DNA of 21,372 nucleotides, from contig DATLJU010000247.1 of NCBI GenBank assembly GCA_035538735.1, forward strand, positions 1-21,372. The letters run 5' to 3'. A program made the translations under genes and the position numbers. This DNA is from Anaeromyxobacter_A sp035538735 (GTDB taxonomy: Bacteria > Myxococcota > Myxococcia > Myxococcales > Anaeromyxobacteraceae). Positions 15,541 to 21,372 of this stretch are shown piece after piece. A model generated the notes under the pieces. It did no database searches. It saw nothing but the letters and a program-made list of their open reading frames with translations, and had not been told where the DNA came from. The first letter of the stretch is position 1; each line of letters starts with the position of its first letter.

Positions 15541-17148
15541 ATGGCGCTGGCGCGTCGGGCGGTCTGGGCGTGGTGGTGTGCGGCGGCCCTCCTCGCCTGC
15601 AGCGGCTCGCACTCGACGACCTCGGCCGTTGCCGACGGCGGCACCGCCGCGTCGAGCGACGACGGCGGGACCGTGAGCGACGGCGGAACGGGCGACACTG
15701 CCAGCGCGGATGGCGGGATGGATGGAGGCACCGCGGACGCCGGCAGCGCGCTGGTGCCGCCCTTCACGAAGGACAGCTGGACGTTCTACGGCACCGGGCA
15801 GGGCCTTTCGCAGAACGTGAACGACGTCTCCGCCGACGAGGGCGGCAACGTCTACGTGGCCGGCGGCGACGCCGTCTACGCGAAGCGCCGCACCGACACC
15901 GGGTTCCAGCGCTTCGACGCGGCGAACGCCGGCCTCACGCAGAACTGCTACGCGGGGGTCCCTCCGGAGTCCGACCCCGGGTTCGAGGCGGCCATCAACC
16001 GCGTGCACCCGTCGCCTCCCGGGCCGGCGCAGCTCTGCCCGGTGCTCGCGGTCGCCGGCGCAGCGCCGGGCGTCGCGATGATCGGCCTGCAGGGAATCGG
16101 GACCGACGAGGACCTCGACGCGGACTGGGCGCAGGACTCGGGCGGCGCCGACCTCGTCCAGTTCGACGGGGCGAAGCTCACCCGGACGCGGCACGTCTTC
16201 ATCGCATCGCCGCCGCAGACGATATGCGTCGCGCCCGACGCGAGCGGGCATCTCGTGGAGACCCACGCCACGTATTGCTCCAACCCGCCGGACCCGTTCT
16301 TCTGGCAGGTGGGGCGCCGGAAGCTCCGGCAGGTGTTCCGGATCGTGGCGAACCACCAGGCGGGCACGCCGCTGTACGGCGACATGTTCATGGGCGGCAC
16401 GCACGCCAGCATCACGGCCTACCTGCACGACTCCGCGTCCCGCGGCCTCCCCGACCACACGGTCGGTCAGCCCCCGAAGTGGGTCGACGCGAAGGACGTC
16501 TGGGAGCATGACCACCCCGCCCTCTGGTCGAATGCGCGGAACGCCTACCTCACGGGCTACACGCACGCGCTCGCGGTCGATCCGTGGAGCGGCACCCCCT
16601 GGTGCTCGAACGGCTTCCGCACCGCCTGGCTCCGCGGCTACGGCGCCGACCTGCACTGGGACGTGTGGTGGCTCGAGCCGCTGACCGCCTCCAACCCGTA
16701 CTGGTACAACGTCTGGCCGGACAACGCCGATCCGACCCTGTCGCTCGACGACAACGTCGAGTCGCTGTCCTTCTGCGATGATGGGACGCTCTGGATCGGC
16801 TCGTCGGCGCACGGGCTCGCCCGCCGCGATCCCGGCGGCGGCTTCTCGTACCTTTCGCTGCCGGATCCCGACAAGCACGGCAACAGCGTCTACGCGGTGG
16901 CTTGCGACCCCAGCGATCACTCGGTGTGGATCGGGCTCGGCTGGGGAGGTCTCATGCGCTACCGCGACGGTCAGTTCACGTCGCTCGACCCGACCGGCCT
17001 CCCCGAGTTCGTGCGGCAGCCGGTGCGGTCCATCCAGATCGACCGCTGGTCCACGCCACGCATCGTCTATGCCGCGTTCATACCCAGCGCCGATGCGAGC
17101 GGCGTCATCTCGCGCGGCGGCGGCGTCGGGGCCTTCGCGGGACCTTGA
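15541..17148 (+). CDS. Lipoprotein with Asp-Gly-Gly linker and beta-propeller-type repeats
   Basis: The 535-residue product starts with a signal peptide ending in the lipobox L17-L-A-C20, then Ser21, which favours outer-membrane sorting. Residues 21-70 are a low-complexity linker of repeated Asp-Gly-Gly and Thr/Ser/Ala, as in many myxobacterial surface lipoproteins. The rest contains blade-like repeats, with conserved turns such as DGTLWIGSSAHGLARRD and HSVWIGLGWGGLMRYRDG. These resemble the two-component-regulator propeller (reg_prop) repeats, here without a kinase part. It is likely a surface-exposed binding or scaffold protein; the ligand is unknown. AGGAGG lies just upstream of the ATG. 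Its stop is three bases from the stop of the convergent selenoprotein gene, so there is no room for a separate terminator. Confidence 0.78.
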   Translation: MALARRAVWAWWCAAALLACSGSHSTTSAVADGGTAASSDDGGTVSDGGTGDTASADGGMDGGTADAGSALVPPFTKDSWTFYGTGQGLSQNVNDVSADEGGNVYVAGGDAVYAKRRTDTGFQRFDAANAGLTQNCYAGVPPESDPGFEAAINRVHPSPPGPAQLCPVLAVAGAAPGVAMIGLQGIGTDEDLDADWAQDSGGADLVQFDGAKLTRTRHVFIASPPQTICVAPDASGHLVETHATYCSNPPDPFFWQVGRRKLRQVFRIVANHQAGTPLYGDMFMGGTHASITAYLHDSASRGLPDHTVGQPPKWVDAKDVWEHDHPALWSNARNAYLTGYTHALAVDPWSGTPWCSNGFRTAWLRGYGADLHWDVWWLEPLTASNPYWYNVWPDNADPTLSLDDNVESLSFCDDGTLWIGSSAHGLARRDPGGGFSYLSLPDPDKHGNSVYAVACDPSDHSVWIGLGWGGLMRYRDGQFTSLDPTGLPEFVRQPVRSIQIDRWSTPRIVYAAFIPSADASGVISRGGGVGAFAGP

Positions 17149-17151
17149 ACG

Positions 17152-17853
17152 TCAGGTGTAGTCGCGCTCGATGACCTCGCCCGGCCGCGCCGGGCCGGTC
17201 AAGAGCGCCAGCGCGTCGGTGAGGATGCGCTTCTGCAGCTCCGGCTCGTTCGGCTTGCCGAGCGAATGACCGACGATGAAGCCGCGCGGGCAGAGGGCGC
17301 GCGGGGGCCGCGCCTGCGCGCTCTCCTCCGGCTCGACGGTGATGACGACGGTCGGGATCCCGACCATCTCGATCAGGCGTTGCACGGTGACCACCGTGCG
17401 GTGGCAGAGCCGTCAACCGCCCGTGAGCAGCACGACGTCGGGGCGGGTGCGATCCACCTCGCGCACGAGCTGCGGCAACGTCTTCTCGCGCAGCTCGCGC
17501 AGCGCCTGGCTGAAGCCGAGCGAGAAGTGCCGCTCGGTGAGGCCCCCGATGCGCTTGTCGTGCGCCAGCTCGCGCAGCCGGTCGATCGGGAAGATGCAGT
17601 TGATGTCCTGGTCGGCGCAGGCGTGGTCGTAGTGCGCGTCGTCGAACGTGAGGTCCGCGCCCGTCGCCTCGCCCGAGATGACCCGGTAGCTCGAGTCCCC
17701 TTCCACCTCGAACGGCGCGTCCTTCTTCCCGCGGACGCCCGCCGTGGAGACGAGGCACACCGTCGCCTCCTCCAACCTCCCCGCGAAGGGCGTGTAGGGG
17801 ACGCAGTAGCGCGACAGCTCGAGGGGCTTCGCCTCGGTCTTCTCGGTGGCCAT
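17152..17853 (-). CDS. GrdB/PrdB-like selenoprotein with in-frame UGA (Sec147)
   Basis: Read through TGA at 17413-17415, this is a 233-residue protein. The start ATG at 17853 has GGGAG seven bases upstream. The N-terminus (SRYCVPYTPFAGRLEEATVCLVSTAGV) and the block VVLLTGG-U-RLC match the selenoprotein B family of glycine/betaine/sarcosine/D-proline reductases. In that family Sec sits in the same GG-U-x-x-C setting; here it is Sec147 with Cys150. Sequence after the UGA continues the family without a shift (VQRLIEMVGIPTVVITVEP). A SECIS-type hairpin follows. At 233 residues it is near PrdB in size and about half of GrdB. None of the other reductase subunits is in the window, so an amino-acid reductase role is unlikely. 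It starts 29 bases after the peroxiredoxin stop, hence one operon; a redox-partner role is inferred. Conventional calling would split it at the UGA. Confidence 0.88.
17382..17399 (-). promoter_or_regulatory. Bacterial SECIS hairpin of the GrdB-like selenoprotein
   Basis: Read on the minus strand, GCACGGT (17399-17393) pairs perfectly with ACCGTGC (17388-17382) around the four-base loop GGTC. The stem starts 13 bases after the UGA, and the loop begins at base 21. This lies in the 16-37 base window known for bacterial SECIS loops, with G at the first loop position as expected for SelB binding. Confidence 0.75.
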
Positions 17854-17882
17854 GGTGGAGCTCCCTCGAGCGTCGCCGGCCG

Positions 17883-18383
17883 CTACTTCAGCTTGTCGAG
17901 CGCCGCCATGATCTTGTCCGTCGGCGGTTGCTCGCTGATGTCGTGGATGTCGATGTAGGCGACCTTTCCCTGCTTGTCGATGACGAAGATGGCCCGCTCG
18001 GCCAGGCCGTCGCCTCGGAGCACCCCGTACTGAGCGGCGACGTGGCCGTACGGCCAGTTGTCCGCCAGGAGAGGGTACGACAGCCCGCCAAGGGACTTCG
18101 CCCACCCCTCCTGCGAGTGTACTTGGTCCGTGCTGATGCCCAGAACCTGGGCATTCCGCCGCTCGAACTCGGAGGAATCCTCCTCGTACGAGGGCATCTG
18201 CACCGTTCAGACCGGCGTGAACGCAGCGGGGAAGAAGGCCAGGACCACGTTCTTCTTTCCGCGGTAGTCCGAGAGACGGACCTTCTTCTTCGGACCCCCC
18301 TTGCCAGCGGTGTCGCCGGTGGCCGGGAGCTCGAAGTCGGGCGCCTCCTCGCCGACCGCGAGCTTCCAGATCGCTTTCGCCAT
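17883..18383 (-). CDS. Selenocysteine peroxiredoxin (Sec59 at the peroxidatic position)
   Basis: Read through TGA at 18207-18209, this is a 166-residue AhpC/BCP-type peroxiredoxin. The ATG at 18383 has AAGGAG six bases upstream; an ATG at 18404 is an alternative without such a site. GEEAPDFELP opens the thioredoxin fold, then VVLAFFPAAFTPV-U59-TVQMPSYEE carries Sec exactly where peroxidatic Cys stands in the PxxxT-x-x-C motif. The second half (STDQVHSQEGWAKSLGGLSYPLLAD, RAIFVIDKQGKVAYI) is typical and in frame. There is no cysteine in the whole protein, so a resolving thiol must come from a partner. It would reduce hydroperoxides in the cytosol. A SECIS-like hairpin follows the UGA. It is the first gene of a two-gene operon with the GrdB-like selenoprotein and is divergent from an XRE regulator. 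Standard gene callers would split or truncate it. Confidence 0.92.
18171..18183 (-). promoter_or_regulatory. Bacterial SECIS-like hairpin of the selenoperoxiredoxin
   Basis: On the minus strand GGAGG (18183-18179) pairs with CCTCC (18175-18171) around the loop ATT, or four pairs around GATTC, which puts a G first in the loop. The flanks can extend the stem through tandem G-A mismatches to C-G and A-U pairs. The loop begins 28 or 29 bases after the UGA, inside the 16-37 base range of bacterial SECIS elements. Confidence 0.6.
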
Positions 18384-18520
18384 CAGGTTCTCCTTCCGTG
18401 TCATTGTGGGGACTCCCTGTCACGGTAAGGAGCGTGACGCACCGTGACCATTCGACTTCGTAGTCGAACCCGAAAAGGTCGATGCGCACGCACCGTACGC
18501 TCTGCTAAAGCCGGCCCACA
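18384..18520. promoter_or_regulatory. Divergent promoter region with two perfect inverted repeats
   Basis: The 137 bases separate the selenoprotein operon (-) from the XRE gene (+). GTCACGGT at 18419-18426 is mirrored by ACCGTGAC at 18441-18448, with a third GTGAC in the spacer (GCGTGACGC at 18432-18440). TTCGACT/AGTCGAA at 18451-18457 and 18462-18468 forms a second palindrome. These are candidate operators for the adjacent regulator; no clear sigma-70 boxes are recognised. Confidence 0.55.
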
Positions 18521-18730
18521 ATGGATCTGCTGACCCGCTTTGCTGGGAACGTCCGGCGCCTTCGAGCGAAGAAGAAGCTTTCGCAGAAGTCGCTCGCCGA
18601 CAAGGTCGGCATCTCGGTGTCCTACGTCTCGATGCTCGAGCGCGGCCAGCGGTCGCCACCGCTCGAGACGGTCGAGAAGATGGCGAGGGCGCTCGGCGTG
18701 ACGCCGGCGAACCTGCTCGGCGGCAAGTAG
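18521..18730 (+). CDS. Small XRE-family helix-turn-helix regulator
   Basis: The 69-residue protein is a bare Cro/C1-type DNA-binding domain. FAGNVRRLRAKKKLSQKSLADKVGISVSYVSMLERGQRSPPLETVEKMARALGV shows helices 1-4, with the HTH at about 21-44, and the conserved SQ..LA...G.S..Y.S..ERG.R.P pattern. It has no effector domain, so it either binds constitutively or works as a dimer with protein partners. It is divergent from the selenoprotein operon, with inverted repeats between them, so it may control that operon and itself. The ribosome site is weak, and the transcript may be nearly leaderless. A stem of 8 bp (18738-18745/18750-18757) follows. Confidence 0.88.
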   Translation: MDLLTRFAGNVRRLRAKKKLSQKSLADKVGISVSYVSMLERGQRSPPLETVEKMARALGVTPANLLGGK

Positions 18731-18737
18731 CCCGCCG

Positions 18738-18757
18738 CGGCCAGCTTGTGCTGGCCG
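18738..18757 (+). terminator. Hairpin after XRE gene, possible terminator
   Basis: CGGCCAGC (18738-18745) pairs with GCTGGCCG (18750-18757) around TTGT, starting eight bases after the XRE stop. There is no T-tract downstream, so intrinsic termination is uncertain. Confidence 0.45.
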
Positions 18758-18830
18758 GCTCGCCTCTGCGACACTGCCGGGTCACCCTCGGCCGGAATGG
18801 CACCGGCCCGCGGAGCGTTTTGACCGGCCG

Positions 18831-19652
18831 ATGGCGCTTTCACGGCGAGACTTTCTCAAGGGCGCGGCGGCGCTGGCGGTGGCGGGTGGCGCCGCCCCCG
18901 CCGCGGCGCGCGCGACCGAGGAGACGCGCGCGGAGCGCCGCGCCTTCGCCGTCGAAGACCTCGACCCGGCACACGACGGGCTACGCATCGTGCAGCTCTC
19001 GGATCTGCACGTCGGCGACCGGACGCCGCTCGAGCGCATCCGCGACGCGATCGCCCGCGCCAACGCGTTCGAGCCCGACCTCGTCGTCCTGACCGGCGAC
19101 TACCTGTGCCGCGATCGGCAGGGCGTCGGGTTGATGCGGGAGCAGCTGGGCGGGCTGGAGGCGCCGACCGTCGCCGTCCTGGGCAACCACGACCACTGGG
19201 TCGACGCGCGAGGCGCGACGCGCGCGCTCCAGGCGCTCGGGTACGCGGTGCTTCGGAACCAGAACACGACGCTCCAGCTGCGCGGCGCGGCCTTCACCGT
19301 GATCGGCGTCGACGATCGCCTTTCCGGCCAGGCGCGGCCGGAGCAGGCGCTGCGCGGGGCGGAGCCGGGATCACGCCTCGTCCTCGCGCACGGCCCTCGC
19401 ACCGCGGATGACCTGCGCGGCGCCGGGCTGCCGCTCCTCTGCCTGTCCGGGCACACTCACGGCGGGCAGTGGCACGTCCCTGGGGTGACCCCCTTCATGC
19501 TGCGGGCACTCGCCCACGAGCCGTACGAACGGGGGCTCTACCGCGTTGGTCCGGTGCAGCTGTACGTGAACCGCGGCGTCGGGAACTCCGCCCTCCGGAT
19601 CCGCATCGACTCGGACCCCGAGGTGACGCTGGCGACGCTGCGGCGGGCGTGA
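18831..19652 (+). CDS. Tat-exported calcineurin-like metallophosphoesterase
   Basis: The 273-residue protein begins with a twin-arginine signal (S4-R-R-D-F-L-K10, then a hydrophobic Ala-rich stretch), so it should be folded in the cytoplasm and exported. The metallophosphatase motifs are complete: D58-L-H60, G-D90, G-N119-H-D-H122, H187, and G-H208-T-H210-G-G-Q. It belongs to the YaeI/YkuE-like group. Some members of that group hydrolyse UDP-diacylglucosamine or other envelope phosphoesters; the substrate here is unknown. It probably holds two metal ions in the periplasm. The start at 18831 is set by the Tat signal. It lies 100 bases after the XRE gene and 83 bases before the aldehyde dehydrogenase, all on the + strand, but nothing shows they share a transcript. 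Confidence 0.9.
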   Translation: MALSRRDFLKGAAALAVAGGAAPAAARATEETRAERRAFAVEDLDPAHDGLRIVQLSDLHVGDRTPLERIRDAIARANAFEPDLVVLTGDYLCRDRQGVGLMREQLGGLEAPTVAVLGNHDHWVDARGATRALQALGYAVLRNQNTTLQLRGAAFTVIGVDDRLSGQARPEQALRGAEPGSRLVLAHGPRTADDLRGAGLPLLCLSGHTHGGQWHVPGVTPFMLRALAHEPYERGLYRVGPVQLYVNRGVGNSALRIRIDSDPEVTLATLRRA

Positions 19653-19735
19653 CGCGCTCGCGACGCATGCGACACCGAAATGTGCCGTGCCAGCGGCCTC
19701 GGAACGCTCTACGCTCACCAGTTTGGAGGTGAGCG

Positions 19736-21372
19736 ATGTCCGCTGCCCTGGTCGTCCCCGCGAGCACCGAACGCGCCCGGCTGGACGAGGCGCTGTCACG
19801 GCTGCGTGACGGCGCCCCGCGCTGGGCGCGCCGGCCGCTGGGGGCGCGCATCGCGCTCGCTCGCGACCTCCTGCGCGGCGCGGCCCGCATCGCCGACCGG
19901 GCGGTGGCCGCCGGCTGCGCCGCGAAGAGCCTGCAGCCGGGCACGCCGGCGGAGGGGGAGGAGTGGCTGTCGTCGCCGTACGCCACGGTGCGCTTCCTCC
20001 GCCAGACCGTCCGCTCGCTCGTCATGCTGGAGCGCAACGGCAACACGCCGGTGGGCCCGACGGGCGAGACGATCGACGGCCGGCTGACGGTGCGCGTCTT
20101 CCCCGCCAACCGCCTCGACGCGCTGCTCTTCGCGGGCATGCGCGGCGAGGTGCACCTCGAGGCGGGCGTCGACGAGGACGAGCTCAACCAGTCCCGGGCG
20201 CGCTTCTACAAGGCGCCCGATCACGAGGGGAAGGTCTGCCTCGTGCTCGGAGCGGGGAACGTCAACTCCATCCCGGCTGCGGACGTCGTGACGAAGCTCT
20301 TCAACGAGGGCAAGGTCTGCGTCCTCAAGATGAACCCCGTCAACGCGTACCTGGGACCGCTCCTCGAGGAGGCGTTCGCCGACGCGATCGCGGCCGGGTT
20401 CCTGGCGGTGGTCTACGGCGGCGCGGACGAGGGGAGCTACCTCGCGCACCACCCTGCCGTCGACGAGGTCCACATCACCGGCTCCAACCGGACGCACGAT
20501 CTCCTGGTGTGGGGCGCGCCCGGCCCGGAGCGCGCCGAGCGCATGGCGCGCGGCGCGCCCCTGCTCGAGAAGCCGATCTCGAGCGAGCTCGGGAACGTGA
20601 CGCCCATCCTCGTCGTCCCTGGAGCGTGGACCGATCGCGAGCTCGCCTTCCAGGCCGACGACGTGGCGGGGATGGTGACGAACAACGCCTCGTTCAACTG
20701 CATCGCCGGGAAGGCACTGGTCCTGCCGCGCGGCTGGAGGCAGCGCGACCGCTTCCTCGAGCTCGTGCTCCAGAAGCTGGCGCTCACGCCGGCCCGGCGC
20801 GCCTGGTACCCGGGCGCCGAGGAGCGCTATCAAGCGCTCACGGAGGGTCGCGACGAGATCCGGCGCCTGGGCGGTGGCGAGCACACCCTGCCCTGGACGC
20901 TCCTCACCGGGCTCGACCCGGACGACCCGGGCGAGCAGGCCTTCACGACCGAGGCGTTCTGCTCGCTCCTGTTCGAGACGCAGGTGGGGAGCGACGATCC
21001 CGTCGAGTACCTGACGGAGGCGGTGCGCTTCTGCAACGAGCGGCTGTGGGGAACGCTCGCGGCCTCGATCCTCGTGAGCGCGCGCTCCCAGCTCGACCGG
21101 GGCGTGGCGGGCGCGGTGGAGCGCGCGATCCGCGAGCTCCGCTACGGCAGCGTCTGCGTGAACCTGTGGCCCGGCATGGCCTACGCCGCCGGGACGGCGC
21201 CGTGGGGCGCCTACCCCGGATCGCCGCTCACGGACATCCAGAGCGGCCGCGGCTTCGTCCACAACACGCGCATGCTGGAGCACGTCGAGAAGTTCGTGCT
21301 GCGCGGCCCGTCGTGGAGCCCGGTGAAGCTCCCCTGGGTCCCGAGTCACCGGACGGCCCACGTCCTCGGCCG
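19736..21372 (+). CDS. Aldehyde dehydrogenase family protein, 3' end beyond window
   Basis: The frame opens at ATG 19736, with GGAGGT five bases upstream, and has no stop before the window end, giving at least 545 residues. ALDH features are clear: LGAGNVNSIP and VLKMNPVN around the NAD(P)-binding region, ITGSNRTHD near the cofactor loop, S-S-E284-L-G-N with the general-base Glu, and F-N-C322-I-A-G-K with the catalytic Cys. The protein is longer than a typical 480-500 residue ALDH, with an extended N-terminus before the cofactor domain. It oxidises an aldehyde to the acid; the substrate cannot be told. A long antisense open frame overlaps it but is a high-GC artefact. Confidence 0.9.
   Translation, partial: MSAALVVPASTERARLDEALSRLRDGAPRWARRPLGARIALARDLLRGAARIADRAVAAGCAAKSLQPGTPAEGEEWLSSPYATVRFLRQTVRSLVMLERNGNTPVGPTGETIDGRLTVRVFPANRLDALLFAGMRGEVHLEAGVDEDELNQSRARFYKAPDHEGKVCLVLGAGNVNSIPAADVVTKLFNEGKVCVLKMNPVNAYLGPLLEEAFADAIAAGFLAVVYGGADEGSYLAHHPAVDEVHITGSNRTHDLLVWGAPGPERAERMARGAPLLEKPISSELGNVTPILVVPGAWTDRELAFQADDVAGMVTNNASFNCIAGKALVLPRGWRQRDRFLELVLQKLALTPARRAWYPGAEERYQALTEGRDEIRRLGGGEHTLPWTLLTGLDPDDPGEQAFTTEAFCSLLFETQVGSDDPVEYLTEAVRFCNERLWGTLAASILVSARSQLDRGVAGAVERAIRELRYGSVCVNLWPGMAYAAGTAPWGAYPGSPLTDIQSGRGFVHNTRMLEHVEKFVLRGPSWSPVKLPWVPSHRTAHVLG

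Noticed and set aside
14901..15767. Upstream extension of the FliK-like frame to 15767
   Set aside because: This part is the shadow of the FliJ-like gene and of non-coding sequence; GTG at 14900 has a proper ribosome site and overlaps the preceding stop.
17413..18209. Reading the two in-frame UGA codons as nonsense mutations or pseudogenes
   Set aside because: Both hit the exact redox residue of their families, both are followed by a hairpin at SECIS distance, and neither gene has any other damage.

Overview
The window is a gene-dense, very GC-rich stretch of bacterial chromosome. Several features point to a myxobacterium, most likely an Anaeromyxobacter-like Myxococcota. These are extreme GC at third codon positions, a locus laid out like the myxobacterial ether-lipid (elb) cluster, lipoproteins with Asp-Gly-Gly linkers or Cys-rich tails, and two selenocysteine genes. 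The organism is an inference; no rRNA or other taxonomic marker is present.

Positions 1-8509 (+ strand) hold five tightly packed genes. They are the 3' part of an NAD-dependent epimerase, a HAD-IB phosphatase, a LarA-like (DUF2088) protein, a 1495-residue enzyme (thioester/acyl-CoA reductase, AMP-ligase, ACP, PlsC acyltransferase), and a second epimerase. Start/stop overlaps (ATGA, GTGA) join the last three. Order and domains resemble the elb cluster of Myxococcus, whose ElbD makes alkyl-glycerol ether lipids. A large inverted repeat at 8522-8623 closes the operon and faces a convergent minus-strand unit: a GtrA-family flippase and a polytopic GT-C-like membrane protein, coupled by a GTGA overlap. 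Upstream of these lies a stand-alone receiver-domain protein.

Positions 11442-14300 are looser. They contain a hairpin-rich stretch with no convincing gene, a small Cys-rich protein with a good ribosome site, a lipoprotein, a classical SDR preceded by a strong G-quadruplex motif, and tRNA-Cys(GCA). The tRNA 5' end overlaps the 3' end of a two-gene minus-strand unit that looks like a FliJ/YscO-type plus FliK/YscP-type secretion pair with no other export genes nearby. A propeller-type lipoprotein follows on the + strand.

The most interesting part is 17152-18730. Two consecutive minus-strand genes are each interrupted by one in-frame UGA. In both cases the UGA sits exactly where family members carry the redox-active residue, and a hairpin of bacterial SECIS type follows at the expected distance. 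The first is a peroxiredoxin with Sec at the peroxidatic position and no cysteine anywhere. The second is a short GrdB/PrdB-like selenoprotein with a GG-U-x-x-C motif. A 69-residue XRE regulator is divergent from them, and the intergenic region carries two perfect inverted repeats. I read this as a small selenium-dependent peroxide-reduction module, in which the second protein may supply the reducing thiol/selenol that the peroxiredoxin lacks. The window ends with a Tat-exported metallophosphoesterase and an aldehyde dehydrogenase that runs off the edge.
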